A stretch of DNA of 64,000 nt from Chloranthus sessilifolius (Eukaryota > Streptophyta > Magnoliopsida > Chloranthales > Chloranthaceae). The translations under genes and the position numbers were made by a program. The notes under the pieces are model-generated. The model was not told where the DNA came from. It worked only from the letters and a program-made list of their open reading frames with translations, and did no database searches. Where the stretch lies: positions 85,474,646-85,538,645 of the forward strand of contig CM037585.1 in assembly GCA_021018995.1 (NCBI GenBank). The letters run 5' to 3'. Below, in pieces: positions 11,336 through 23,628 of this stretch (its first letter is position 1; every line of letters starts with the position of its first letter).

Positions 11336-12240
11336 AATTTTAAAATTTCAAAACTCCCGAATTTTTAAAATCTCCTTACTAAAAAAAAATAAAATAAACA
11401 GAAACAAAAAAAAAAGAGAGAAGAAAAGAAGAGCAAAGCAACAAGATAAATAGACCCAACTCCCCTTTCTTTTAATACCAAAAATAAAAATTGATTAAGC
11501 GCCCCATCCTCCGCGCACAATAAATTACACTTAAACTTGACCTTTAACTCCTAAGACCACCTGAACTCGCAATCAAGCGCATATCCCACTGCGTAAAATT
11601 GGATAAAGCACACACACCACTGCGCATAATCATTTGTTCAAACACATTAGGACTAGAATTCCCAACTTAAAGGCCGACTCCAGATGAATCAAGCACAAGC
11701 ACCACTACGCAGAATTCAATTGAGCACACCTCACAAGACCCCCACCTCAACTAATCTCACCCAAACTAGCCATTCCCCTGGGAAGCCAAACAATGAGTAT
11801 ATTTAATCTAAGAACTTACAAATGCCTATTGGAAAAGGAATGCCTGACACGCATTGGTATGAGCAATGATGCGCCCAGTCTGACATGACTTGCAAAAGCT
11901 TTCGATATTACACGGTACTTCATTCTATTATTATCGGTCCCTGGACCTTATTTTAGATATTTGATTGACGCACTGGTACCTCAATTGCGAAAAATCCCTC
12001 TATTAGCCCGCGCCATGCGGCGAGATGCACCATGCACCCACAGACCCGAAATGTGACCTTCGACAGCTACCATTTGCCCTTCAAATGCTCTATTTTAGCT
12101 TATGCTGATAGATAAGAAAGATAAGCCTGTCATGTCAGCATCACCAATTCACATTTGTGAATTCCTAAGAGAAACGAGAAGACAACTCAAATGAGAGGTG
12201 TCTACTTCTTCGACGCATTCTTACTTCACAAGAGTGCGTT
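11336..12240. other. Pre-LTR spacer, copy 1
   Basis: A-rich stretch near 11380-11430, then GCGC-type motifs, then a block conserved in all copies around 11825-11900 (TATTGGAAAAGGAATGCC, GCGCATTGGTRTGAGCAATG). It ends with a direct lead-in to the polypurine tract. I see no gene. Confidence 0.5.
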
Positions 12241-12253
12241 GAAGAGGGGCATC
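12241..12253 (+). other. Polypurine tract before LTR, copy 1
   Basis: GAAGAGGGGCATC immediately precedes the LTR start TGTAGACACC. The identical 13-mer precedes the LTR at 23508 and, on the minus strand, the LTR ending at 43917. This is the expected plus-strand priming site. Confidence 0.85.
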
Positions 12254-12317
12254 TGTAGACACCCCTATTTTATCCTCTCAGAATATACAAATTTATTTGG
12301 TCAACTTTTGACCTCAT

Positions 12318-12565
12318 AACCATGATATGGGACCATATGTTGAAATAATAGTATATGATTGGACATAGGCTAAAATAATACTTCTGTGGCTCAGGCCCCA
12401 TACCCCCGACGTGGGAACCATGCGCTAAAATAATAGTACATGGATGAACACAGGCTGAAACAATATCCTTGTGGCTCATATCCCAATATAGGGAGACTAT
12501 ATACTGAAACAATAGTATATAATCGAAATACAGGCTGAAACAATAGCCTGGCATTTCAAGCCTGA
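12318..12565 (+). repeat. Constant-loop hairpin array, copy 1 (about 6 hairpins)
   Basis: Repeated units have the form arm, then (G/A)AAA(C/T)AAT, then complementary arm. Examples are ACTATATACT with AGTATATAATC, CAGGCT with AGCCTG inside GAAAT...CATTTC, and ACCATGCGCT with AGTACATGGA. It is the shorter version of the array at 23629-24110. Confidence 0.7.
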
Positions 12566-12975
12566 CCCGGACAACCTCGAATTAAGCGCCTAAAACCACA
12601 CGCTCAATTCCATTGCACGCCAAATTACAAGCGCATAATTAGTCCCTTCTCAGATCAGACTTCTTTTTCTCAGACCATCTCGAGACTCGATCACGCGCTT
12701 CACATGAGACGCGCGATCGGATTAAGCGCCCCATCACCGATGCGCAATTGGCGTACGCCCGGCCTAGCCTCACCGCCCTTGACCCCTAAGCTTCCTCAAT
12801 TAAATGCTTCGAGAGTGGCGCTTAATTGGACTACGCACCCCAAAATGGGCATGTAATTAGTTTTAACGCTATTAGGACTAGGAAACTCGCTGAGCAAGTT
12901 AGTGGGTCGCTCACTGAATCGGTGACCGACTCAAAGAGATTAAGCACCGGGAGACCGGCATGCAATTTTATTAAA
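12566..12975 (+). repeat. GCGC/TTAATT block in LTR, copy 1
   Basis: ATTAAGCGCC, GCGCATAATT, CACGCGC, GGATTAAGCGCC, GCGCAATTGG, GGCGCTTAATTGG and similar motifs fill this stretch up to the LTR TATA box at 13010. This is the same composition as the blocks before the antisense promoters. Confidence 0.65.
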
Positions 12976-13009
12976 CGCCTGAAACAAGGCATTTAATTAG
13001 AAAAAAAAC

Positions 13010-13017
13010 TATAAAAG
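13010..13017 (+). promoter_or_regulatory. LTR TATA box, copy 1
   Basis: TATAAAAG within ACTATAAAAGCTTTTTT, 756 bp into the LTR. The right element keeps it (minus strand, 43239-43246). Copy 2 has lost it in a deletion near 24390. The transcript start and the R region should lie about 30 bp downstream. Confidence 0.7.
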
Positions 13018-13789
13018 CTTTTTTTAATTTTGACCGAACACAACACAACACAAGAGGTTGGAAATTTTCGAGAGAGAACGGACTTTTTCTGGGATTCCGA
13101 AACCAGAGAACTTCGAGAACGAACACATAGAGAATCATAACCATGATTTCGAAATTCAAGCACAGAATCTTCGAGGTTTCTCTCCGCAGCCCCGGTCCAA
13201 GGTAAAAATCTTAATTTTAGACTTAGGATATTTCTCTTATTTTTAATTATAGATTTTAATTTTCAGTTCGAGATCGTAGCACCTTTTTTTTAGACTGTAA
13301 TTCTCTATATTTGGTTCTAGTTCTCCGAATTTAGAACTAGTCATTAATCCGACGATCTAATTTACCGACCCTAGGCTTTAATTCCGTTCTAAAATCTTAA
13401 TCTCCAGCCCTATCATTTATCTCTGGTTCTAAGTCCTTAGATTCTAGAACCAGTCTTTAATCATACGGTTTGATTTTCTGATTTTGGACCCAAATTCAGT
13501 CCTAGAAATTTAAATTTAAATTTAAATTTCTTAGTTTAATAATTCTAAAATCCCAAATATTAATTTAGTTTCTATAATTCTAGTTCATAATTTGATTCAT
13601 AATTATTTCTCCAAAATCGACTCTGAAAAATCAAAAATACTATTTTACAGTCCAAAATCTAATTTATCTTTAATCTCAGCCACCCCGATTTGCCCAAGGG
13701 AGCCTATGGAGGGTACTCGGGAACGAGGCCAATCCTCCTTAGCATAGTGGGCCCAAAACCCTTTTTCTTTTAGAAATATCTCGTTAGTT

Positions 13790-14530
13790 TAATTAGGGTT
13801 ATAATATCAGTTCCATAATTTCTTCTTAGAATGTTAGTATAGTTAATTCACATCCTTTATTTTAATTAAATCCCTAGAATAATTGCTTCGATTAGAGTTC
13901 CAATAAAATTAGCTCCTTTATTTTAATTAGATAATTCTAGCATAGTTAATTCCTCGCTTTATTAGACTTCAGCATCAGTAATAAGTCCTTTTTATTTCCA
14001 ATTAGAATCTTAGTATAATTAATTCATTACTTTGATCATATTTCTAATAATCAGCCCTTTTTATTTCAATTAGAATCTTAGTATAATTAATTCATTGCTT
14101 TGATCATAATTCTAGTCAAATCAGTCCTTTGTTTTAATTAGAACTTAATATAGTTAATTCATTGCTTTAATCAAAATTTTAGAAAAATTAGTTTACTTGC
14201 TTTAATTAGAATTTTAATAAAATTAGTATATTTGCTTTAATTAGAGTTTTAGCAAAATCAGTCTTTCATTTCAATTAGAATTGTGGTAGGACTGTTATAT
14301 TTGCTTTAATTAGAATTTCGATACAACTAGCATACTTGCTTTACTTAGAATTTCAGTATAACTAGCATGCTTGGTTTAATTAAAGTTTCATCAAAATTAA
14401 TACACCTGCACTCCTAGTATAATTAGGAGACCGATATTAATTGGATTTTTAGTAGTATTAGGACACTAAATCAATTAGAATTCTAGTAGTGCTAGGAAAC
14501 TAAAATTAATTAGACTCCTGATAGAATTAG
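13790..14530 (+). repeat. AT-rich minisatellite in LTR, copy 1
   Basis: About 18 degenerate units of 37-42 bp built on TTTAATTAGAATTTTAGTA followed by AAATTAGT and CCTTTA. Unit number differs from copy 2 (24955-25640), and fewer are seen in the right element (42000-42480). Confidence 0.75.
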
Positions 14531-14828
14531 AATACAAAAATGAAATATACTATAGTAAATTTCCACATAACTAAACTTGCAACAGAATTAGGAAGTCTAA
14601 ACTGATCAAAAGTATAACAATAACGGGAAATAAAAGGAAAATGAAACTATCTAAATTATAAGAAAGACGTAGCTGCTGATGTTCGTAGGCGGACGATTCA
14701 ATAAAGAAGTAACCCCCACCCGCTCTAAAGCGTGATCATTGACGTGTTGCAGCGTCGATAAATATTTGCAGCTAGCGATCGCAACAAACTAGGAACTTTC
14801 CTAGAAAACCCTTTATTTCTAACATTCC

Positions 14829-17800
14829 TGATTAACCATCCCGTTCACTCCCCGCTCACTCTTCGTCAGACGATACTACAGTCGATCTAGGGTCACCTGC
14901 ATCTCTATCTGCATCATTCGGCGCGCCGCCTCCAATGCCTTAGTCTGAGTCCTCTGCGCAACCATCATCTCGATGAACAAGTCATCACGTCTCTGCGTGT
15001 CCCCAAAGATCCGTCTAGCCTCAGGAGTGGCATGCGCTAGCGCCGCCTTTAGACGCGCCTCCTCAAGCTCACACACTTGCGTTACCACACTGAGTCAAAG
15101 AAGACCAATATATATATACATGAACATTTGTAAGAAATTTTTTTGAAAAAGAAGAGAATCATACCAGATCAACCCTCTCCCTACGAAGGCGCTCAACCAT
15201 TACAGCGGTCACTGGATTACCAGGCGGCATGGAAGGAGCAGCAAACGTGGGCGGCTACAACAGAACAAACAAATATATATCAGATAACACTAACGATGAC
15301 AAATAAACTATAAATGCATTAATTAAAACACACCTGAGAAGAAACAGGAGCAGACCCTTGAGGGGGAGCCTCAGGTGCAGAGTCTGAAACAGCCTGCACA
15401 AAAACCAAACAAACCAACAAAAGATATGTCAGAATAGAATAAATGAAATAACCTAAACTAAATTACACCAAACCAGGAACTATACTTGACTCTCGGAGTG
15501 TAGGGAGGTAGCAGTCGCCTTCCTCATTTGAAAATCCTCAGTGACCCGACGCTGAAATACCACATGATGTTAGTAAACTATAACACCCAACGAACTACTA
15601 TAATCATACGGATGGGTCAAAAGATTGAAGACCTTGTAGTCGAGCCATCACGGATCCTCCCGACGGAAGAAGCAATCAAGAAGGATTGAATGCCTCAAGG
15701 TAAGCCCCGTATGAGAGTTCGCCTCTCGCAAATACCAAGAAATTAATTAATAAGAATCAACAAGATACAAACAATTAATAAACTAAGGAAGACACTTACC
15801 AATCGATCAATCTCAAATCGTAGACTGGCCTCTACCTCTCGGCCAGCCTGCTGCTAACTATGTAACAACTCGACCATCGCCGCATGACTGGCGACCTCAG
15901 CCTCCCTCTCGGACTGGCCAAAATGAAAATGAGACACAACGACTATATCAGAGTGACTGGAAAATTGAGTCAACACAATATATAAATAACTAAAGCAATG
16001 AACTAACTTACCAGGAGCCATCGAGTCTCCGCAAGCTAAACCCTCATCTTGTCCTCCGCTCCCCTAGCCTGAGCAACCGAGGAGGCGAGGGAGCGTAGCA
16101 TCTCCTCATCAGGACAAGGAGCACACCCCATTTGCTCCATCTCCCTATGAAGGGCATCCAATGCTCCTTGGACACCCGTCGTGAGATGGCCCTGCTCCAA
16201 CGTGGCCAATCTCTCCCTCAATGTTGACGCTGAATCAGGCCCACCGATTGCAAAAGAACCACTCCCATCGAAGGGACGTGTGAAGAGGTGCCCACCACTC
16301 GATGGCCCAAGCCATCTCACAAACTCTCGGACATCTGCCTTATCACGCGCCCCTATCACCCTAGTCCCCCTAGCTCTAAAATCAGCCATCTAAAGCACCA
16401 TCTTCTTCTCAAAGTCCCGACTAGGGGGACCGGTCATCCTCTTCGCTACTCAGTGGCGAATCTCTAGAGGGAATCCCTGAGTGAGCCCCAGCTTCCGTAC
16501 CACTCGAGATAGGTGGATCCTCTCCACCTTCTCAAAACAATGGACCCATATGTCCACATCGAAGAAAGGCTGGCCAAACTGAATCATTGGCACACCAGCA
16601 TCCTCCTCGGTCGCGCATGGCCTCCAAATCACCTACAACCAAGTAAGCAAGTCAACCCATCAGTAAAGCCTTAGAGCTTAAAAGCCCTAAAATGAAACAA
16701 AACAAAATATATACATGATGATAAATACCTGCCCCTCATGCATGTCCTCAAAAAGGCATTGCGCAGTCTGAAGATCTGAAGGCCAACGGCGACCCCTCAA
16801 CGCTATCCTCCACACATGCATCCGCGAAAATGTGAACGTAATCTCCGCCGGGACCCATGGATGGAGAAAGGAAAAGTGATCATACGCCCAAAACTAGAAA
16901 ACACCAAAAGAAATGCTAAATAGCTGCTACGAAAGAAAAAAAAATAGAGGACGCTATGACACCAATTAACTAAAACTCACCTACAGGAAGGGAAGGGAAC
17001 CTTCGATCGTCGCTGCACCTCGCCCTTGATCATAAAGTTGCTCATAGAGATGTACCAATGCAGTCGCATCCCAAGCAGAGGTAAGGACTCGATCCAAGTC
17101 CCCAAGAAGCATAAAAAATAACCCTGTGATGCATCCTCAAGTTGAGGAAGAGAAGAGCACCGCATCAAAGAAATGCATCAAGAATGCTCGAAGGACCCTA
17201 TCCGCAGCCAACCCCGGCTCCACCATAGGCTCCCAACCCACCATCGCCACGCAACGCGCTTAATAAGACGTCCTTGCCTTCGAATGATGCCTCGAAGGGA
17301 TGAAGCCACTAACAAATGTGTCAAAGAACCAAGTGACTCAAACTACCCCTGGCCCCAATCCACTCGATCTATACAGTACACCCAAAATCTCCTCACACAC
17401 CCCCAGATAATCTCCCGCCATCCGCCCCGTGATCGGCTCAACTCAAAACGAAGACCAGTAATGCAGACCTAATCCTTTGGAGTTGGCAGCAACATACCAA
17501 CTGAAAAGTGAAGCGCCTAATGCTCCTCCCTCCTCCTCTCTAGAATCATCGTGATCAGACCACGATCGACCTGAAAGGGCTCTAGCTTCAGGATTGGTCC
17601 AAAGCCGAAAGACACCAATCATGCCCGCTAAAACTTAGACAAGGCACGATACCAAGTATGAGACTCAGTCCATGCCGAGCTGATAGCCAGCTGCGGGGGC
17701 TCCTACCGAATGAAACACAAAAATTTTAAAAATGAGACTAACACACATACCTGTGTTGAAAGACAAGCAAACCTAGAGCTGAAAGAAAAAAGGTGTATTA

Positions 17801-18364
17801 AGATATATCATAACAATTCATAACAAGGACACAAAACATGATAAGAGTAATAAAAAAGAAACGTGACCTATCCCTAGACACCGTCATGATGCATGAATGA
17901 GCACATAATCAATAATCGATGCAGGTTCGACATAAATTAAAAAGGGTTTTCAGATCCTAATAAGTCTATGTCATGACCTAAATGCCTAGAAAAATGAAGG
18001 AACTCTTGCTCACAGGTACCTACCTGATCTCGAGCGAAGAAATCCTCCAGCGGAAAGTGTGTGCGAGCCCGTCGCTCCTCACCCTAATGCTTCTCACCAT
18101 CACCTCTCTCAGCCTCACCCTCCGCTCTCTCAGCCTCAACTCTCTTGCCCTCACCCTCAGCAACACCTGATCAATCTCGGGTACCTCCTCCCTGACCACC
18201 ACATGGTCACCCTCTGGTACCTCCTCTCTGACTATCTCCCCAACATCCTCCTCCACGATGACCGCACCGGTTCGAGCCTCAAAAAACTGGTCGATCTCTG
18301 CTGCTAGCATCCGCTCCATCTATGATACAAATGAATAGAACTGATCATTGCCTTTAGACTCCAT
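14829..18364 (-). pseudogene. Antisense PMD gene, copy 2, lacking its C-terminal end
   Basis: The reading starts at 18364 (MESKGND...), meets an early stop, then continues with MERMLAAEIDQ and an acidic EEV-rich stretch matching copy 1 and the right copy. Exon 1 ends at CGAGATCAG|GTAGGT. Exon 2 shows LVSFGF-like, PMD helix and YAWDATALVHLYEQ-like segments in pieces. Exon 4 (ending near 16030) keeps FTRPFDGSGSFAIGGPDSAS and the downstream coiled coil. The last exon has VCELEEARLKAALAHATPEARR and ERRDDLFIEMMVAQR-like sequence. It is cut at 14829, where the tandem duplication begins, so the SR-rich tail is missing. Several stops and frame changes make it non-functional. Confidence 0.75.
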
Positions 18365-18537
18365 CCTAGAAGAAAGAGCTTGAAAAACTAGAAAGAACGA
18401 AAGAAACGGCACCTAAAACAGATAATTAGATTGCAAAATATTACAAAGAAAAGAAAAGTAGAGCATAAGGAGACAAGGAAACCGAGAATCGAAGAAAAAA
18501 TTGGATAGTGCGGGAAAAAATGAAGAATTTTGAAGTG

Positions 18538-18543
18538 TATATA
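18538..18543 (-). promoter_or_regulatory. TATA box of antisense PMD gene, copy 2
   Basis: CTCTATATACAC on the minus strand, about 175 bp upstream of the start at 18364, matching the position of the boxes in the other two copies. GCGC motifs begin immediately upstream (18545-18910). Confidence 0.6.
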
Positions 18544-18544
18544 G

Positions 18545-21027
18545 AGCGCGGTCAAATCGCGCGCTTGGATTGACGCGCTCAATACAATCACGCACGACAT
18601 TCCTTGTACTTAATCTGGATTACACACCCAGTCTTGAACTTGCAAATAGATCATCGTCCGCTCAAACTAACCCGACGCCTCAATTGCGCGCTGCTTGCTA
18701 GACCAGTAATCATCCCAAGCGCTTGTACCGTGGCGCGCAAATGCCGTAGGTCACCCGTACAGTGACCAGGTGCCGCCCTAATCCTGCGTCCCATACCACA
18801 CGTTTAATTCGGTTAAATGGTGGGGTATTGACGTGTAATAACCTTCCAAACCTCTCAAACATATGCACCCATTGCGGCGTGCAATTTGGTTATCCGCTCG
18901 GAGTGAAGCGCGCAATTATCTAGGTAGTACACAAAAATATATACCCAGAACAGCATATTTACAGGCCTAAAATTGGGAGATTTCTCACACTACTAACCAA
19001 CCCAAACTATACCCTTGTAAAGACCAATCTAAAATACTCCCAACTTAGAAAATATACACCCCAAAAGCTTAAAAAAAAAAAATGCCCCCCATCACTTGCG
19101 CACTTGAACTAAGACCAAACTAAACCAAAAAGGCTCCCAACACACCCTAAAACAAAATAAATAAACCAACTCAAACTCAAAGAGATACTTAATGAATAAA
19201 CATCACACTCAAAACTAAATATAAGTAACCACAAATGGAATTAAAAACACAATCGCTTCATAGATAAAAGATATCATTACAAAATACACTGAGGGCATAC
19301 CCTCTGAATATACAACTTAAAACCAGAAATTTAAAATCTGCATGTTCAGGCAGTGCCTAAATCCGGATTTATTCGGGAAATAAGAAATATCGGAGCAGCC
19401 CGGAGAAGGAGTACACCCTGAACGAATTCTGACAATGACAACCTTTCCCCACCCCGAGCTGACAGAAAATAAAGAGTGGCTCATGGAAAGCCACCCAGGA
19501 CCTGCGGGATCCACCCATGGAAGCTCACCTTGGAAAGCATAACAAGGAGGAGCAACTAACACTGAATCCGCAGAGCCTACCAAGGAAAAATAGGAGTCGG
19601 TCACGAGAACTCTGACCCTGCCTTATCCTTAGGTTTCCTTTCTACCACCTTCTTCTCTTCCATCTCCTCTCCCAATGGGGTGACACTTCGAGTTGGATTG
19701 ATAGCACCAACCCTAGTATCACCCCGAATTCCAAATCCCATCCATTCCCAATAATTTGCTCAATAATCATAACTCTTCGGGTTCAATACCCGAGATACAA
19801 AATAGAAAGGAAGAAAGGACATTAATAAACAAAAATGCCTTAGATCACAAACAAAAATATGCCCCAAAACTTTTGATCCTAAGCTTGAAATAAAATTCAA
19901 AAGAAAACCCAAAGCCTTTGGCTCACATTTATAAACCCATACCTCCTAAATCACAGAGTGACAAGTGTCACATTTTAAAACCCTCCCAATCTAATTAAAT
20001 CTAAACCAAACACATACCCCTTAAAAAACCACAATCCATGACAAACCCAGATGAACCAATGATCATCCAACACTTACCCCTTAAAGGAAATACAAAGCCA
20101 AAGCAAAGTAAACAAGCCACTGGGATTCAAACACTTTACACCCATATGGAAATTCAAAGATCACACATATATAACAAGTGTCATCCCAAATTAAATATGA
20201 GACCGAAACAAAAATACCAAAATTCTAAAACATAGGATTCACACCCCACCTTAAACAACACAAATAATGAACAAAGATCCCCCAAGTAAAACGGAACCAA
20301 TACCCCAATAAACCTAATAAAAACCAAATCCTAAATAAGACTTAGATTACCAAGAGAAAATGTTGAACAAATTCATGATAAATCAAATCAAATTAATCGA
20401 ATAAAATTCAAAATCTTACGTAAAATCAGATAAACCCCCAAGTAAGTATAATTAAATCTCATAATAAACAAACATAATAATTAAAGCACATCTTTTATTT
20501 ATTTAATGAAAATTTATACAATATCACCGGAGGCATACCTCATGAATATACAACCCAAAACGAAAATTTAGAACCTAACCTAAAACCCAAAACGAAAACT
20601 AAACCTAAAACGGAGACTAAGCGAGGAGCAGTGCCCGACTTGGAGCATCCAATCGGAGGCTTCAGAAAGAGAAGTGAATGATTGGTTGGGGAATACATCC
20701 CTCCACTCGTAACGCCCTCTCTTCTGCCATCTTTACCTCCTCCGCCGCTGCCTCCTCAACACTGCCTTCATTGCTCCCTAAAAGGGACCGATGTGAAGAC
20801 TAGCCTCCTCTTTCCCAATACCGCCCATTCCTGAAATAATGCCATCCCCGATCATCAGCTCAAGATGAAAATCACGTGAAATCAAGAACATAGGAAGGAA
20901 CGATATCTCAATAAGACGGTTGGATCCCCCAATATCACTGAAACATGGATTTCAAAGCATAAAGGATTCAGAAAAGGTAAAACTCATGACTAAATCGAGA
21001 GATATGAAACAAATGAAGACTCTGCTG
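18545..21027. other. Promoter-rich spacer, copy 2
   Basis: A GCGC/TTAATT block fills 18545-18910. It is followed by A-run/TGCCCC motifs, the perfect GAGGGCATACCCTC hairpin (19291-19304), a conserved antisense frame (19317-19604), and an adjoining antisense frame at about 19605-19755 (reads WEWMGFGIRGDTRVGAIN, then EEKKVVERKPKDKAGSEF and a stop). A TATAAAT-like antisense site lies near 19930, and a second hairpin near 20528-20542. The last 200 bp match the small antisense unit of the other copies. Confidence 0.5.
19317..19604 (-). CDS. Hypothetical antisense frame, open only in copy 2
   Basis: 95 codons read TDSYFSLVGSADSVLVAPP... to the stop near 19317, without a strong start (GTG at 19604). 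The right element keeps the same frame (TDAYFSSVGSMD, GWLSISHSSFS, KFGFGHCPN) but with three stops. Copy 1 has lost most of it. It overlaps the end of the adjoining antisense frame, so it could be an exon of an antisense transcript. No family is recognised, and nucleotide homology alone may explain the shared frame. Confidence 0.25.
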   Translation of the reverse strand: MTDSYFSLVGSADSVLVAPPCYAFQGELPWVDPAGPGWLSMSHSLFSVSSGWGKVVIVRIRSGCTPSPGCSDISYFPNKSGFRHCLNMQILNFWF

Positions 21028-21035
21028 CTTATATA
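21028..21035 (-). promoter_or_regulatory. Second antisense TATA box, copy 2
   Basis: TATATAAG on the minus strand, matching 9956-9963 and 46682-46689. GCGC-type motifs occupy about 21045-21375 on the upstream side. Confidence 0.55.
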
Positions 21036-21429
21036 GAGTACGGACTCAATCACCGCCAGGACATGGGCACTCAACTCAGTCACGTGCAGAGCATACTGCG
21101 CTCAAGCCAAATCACATGCTCTAATCACCGTGCGTAATGAAATCATCGCCCACGTAGACGGCGTGACGCTCCGATCAAGCACCGACTATAGACCGCGCAA
21201 ACCTATTACACAATCTACTTACACCGTGCAATCCGAAAGGTCACTTGCACAGTGACCTAGCGATGTTTGAATTATGCGCTTATGACACTGTGGGTAATTC
21301 AATGACACGTTGACATCCAAATGTGCAAACTCCTTCTAGCTTTCCATCGCACTCTCAAAAATAGGCACACAAATCGATTAAATGCCCAGTACTAGGTGTG
21401 TAATACCCAACTCTAAACAGAATCATCCA

Positions 21430-22415
21430 TCCTTATACCTTTTATCCCATCTTGGTCAAGATTCTTCTCTCATACCCCATCACAATCTGACCAAAGAGGG
21501 AGAATCCCATCGCGATAAGATGCACACATACAACGCCATCCCAATATTCAAGCTCATTGACCTAAATCAGCCATGCCACCACACATCCCATCGTGAAGAG
21601 CCAAAAGAAAACCTTCCCAAAACTCAGGCATATAACCAACGCCAAAAGATGACTCCTGCCGCAACGCAACCACAACGTGATCTCATATAACCCAAGATCA
21701 GCCAAAGAAAGAAGCATGACGCACCTATCATGCAAATATCCCATCAATGTCCCATTGCAAACATCACTACCCAAAATGTCTAGACACAACCCTGCCAATC
21801 ATTCATATGTCCCCTCGCGATGCAACTATGGCTCGATCTTGTCACACTTGTCCCATCATGGCACGACAACTTCATCTCGTCTTATAGCCTTGACATCAAT
21901 CACACCTCCCTGAAATCCTCATCATGAAACCTTGCATCGAGTCAAACATTCTAAAAGTCCCAACGCTAATTATGCTCAACCAACATCCATCACGGAAGCA
22001 GAGAGACTACCCGTCAGATTTCTAGCTACGTAGCAGTCACTAGACTCTGACAGAAGAAGAGGGACTCCTCCCACGTCCCATAACATCTTAAACACATAAA
22101 AAAAAATCCCACTAGGATCCAAAGGCCCCTATCAGGCCTACAACCGATGATCCCCCAGCCTAAAGCAGGCCCCCAATGTCCCATCACATCTATGATCTGC
22201 TATGACAGGAAGGAAGAAAGCAGACTTCCTCGTGTCCCATCTCACTTGCAACCACAAGGACTCACTCCAGCACACAACCAAAAGGGGAAGACAACCATGT
22301 CCCATCGCAACACTCGCTTCCCCATGACATTGCATCATGGCAATGGCCACCAAGTCCCTGCTGTAGTAGAAATGAAGAAAAGAAAGAAAACCCTCCGATC
22401 AGTCCCATCGCGGGC
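21430..22415 (+). repeat. Array of GTCCCATCGCG-type motifs, copy 2
   Basis: About 15 occurrences, including near 21447, 21477, 21507, 21585, 21740, 21752, 21808, 21850, 22182, 22232, 22300 and 22401. Same motif and region as copy 1, with different spacing and number. Confidence 0.65.
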
Positions 22416-22419
22416 TACA

Positions 22420-22448
22420 CAGGTAAGCATCGCTGCCTCAGGTAAGTA
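22420..22448 (+). promoter_or_regulatory. Twin 5' splice-site motifs, copy 2
   Basis: CAGGTAAGCA at 22420 and CAGGTAAGTA at 22439, 19 bp apart, directly after the GTCCCATCGCG array, as in copy 1. Confidence 0.55.
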
Positions 22449-23494
22449 TCATCTCCCTATATTTTACTCGATATTTCTTCTAATATATATAGTTAGCTAT
22501 GATTAAATCAAAATGTTTTCAAAACTCATCTCTCTTGACTCACGAATCACTGTAGTCCTCCCATAAGAGACAATCATTAGTATTCGCCGAGAAGGTTAGG
22601 CGGAGTATCCGGCATGCCAAGTGTCGTCTTGACAACCACATAAACGGTCGGATCCCCAAATCCCGTACTGGTGGATCTGCTCAGTGACGTCTTGGAAGTC
22701 ATGTTTTCTGAAGATTTATGACCGAATTGATCTTAAGTTAAAAATTCTTGAATTTTTAAAAACCCCTTACTTCCAAAACTAAAACAAAAAAAAAGAAATC
22801 AAAATAATAATAAACAAAGAGACCTCTTACCTACCAAAATTCATCTCACTCACCACTTACCCAAACCAGCCATTCCCCTTGGGAAACTGAGCAATGAGTA
22901 TATTTAAATGTAAGATGTTACAAATACCTATTGGAAAAGGAACGCCGGATGCGCATTGGTGTGAGCAATGATGCGCCCGATCTGACATGACTTGCAAAAG
23001 CCTTCGACATTACATGATATTGTATTTTATTATCGATCTCTAGACCTTATTTATGGATATTTGTATGATGCCCCCCGGTACCTCGACTACATCATATCCC
23101 TCTATTTGACTGCCCCTTGCAGCAGATCGTGACATGCGGTGACAAATTAGGATATGGTGATTCTCCTTTTCATTTGACTGTTACTCGTAGCAGGTCATGC
23201 CATGCGACGGGATGCCCCATGCACCCACGAATTAGGATACGCTGATTTCCCCCATCGACTATTTATGATAGCGGGTTGTGATATGCGATGGGATCACTTG
23301 CATCCATGGAATAGGCCTTTCGACAGCTACCACTGGGCCCCCGAATGCTCCATTTTAGCTTGTGCTGATAGATAAGAAAGTCAACCAGTCAGCATCCCCA
23401 ATTCACATTTGTAATTTCCCAAGAGCAATGAGAAGACACCTCAAATGAGGGGTGTCTACTTCTTCGACGCGTTCTTACTTCGCAAGAGTGCGCT
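22449..23494. other. Conserved block and pre-LTR spacer, copy 2
   Basis: 22490-22745 matches the conserved block of copy 1 (AATCACTGTAGTCCTCCCAT onward). 22900-23000 matches the second block (CCTATTGGAAAAGGAACGCC). Around 23110-23310 there is an extra repetition of phrases like GCAGGTCATGCCATGCGACG that copy 1 lacks. I see no gene. Confidence 0.5.
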
Positions 23495-23507
23495 GAAGAG
23501 GGGCATC
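23495..23507 (+). other. Polypurine tract before LTR, copy 2
   Basis: GAAGAGGGGCATC directly before TGTAGACACC, identical to copy 1. Confidence 0.85.
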
Positions 23508-23628
23508 TGTAGACACCCCTATTTTGCCCTTTCAGAATATACAAATTTATTTAGTCAACCTTTGACCTTGCCTGTGACTTTTTGAAAAGGACTTACCTTC
23601 TCTAGAAACTTCACAACCCTAATGTAGG

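Larger units (their letters stand above)
12254..14828 (+). mobile_element. Tat LTR, copy 1, truncated at its 3' end
   Basis: Starts TGTAGACACCCC directly after the polypurine tract. In order it contains a hairpin array, a GCGC/TTAATT block, a TATA box (13010), a leader with a splice-donor-like site (CCAAGGTAAAA near 13200), a conserved block near 13690-13760, an AT-rich minisatellite and a conserved terminal part (14670-14820). It stops about 90 bp short of the LTR end, and the sequence jumps at 14828 to the PMD gene tail of the second tandem copy. Confidence 0.85.

Noticed and set aside
3081-14828. Reading the whole antisense-gene region as part of one very long LTR (about 12 kb)
   Set aside because: The polypurine tract GAAGAGGGGCATC next to TGTAGACACC gives LTRs of about 2.4-2.5 kb. 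The right element confirms both ends (41555-43917).
22147-22506. 119-codon plus-strand frame
   Set aside because: It lies within the GTCCCATCGCG array, and the other two copies do not keep it open.
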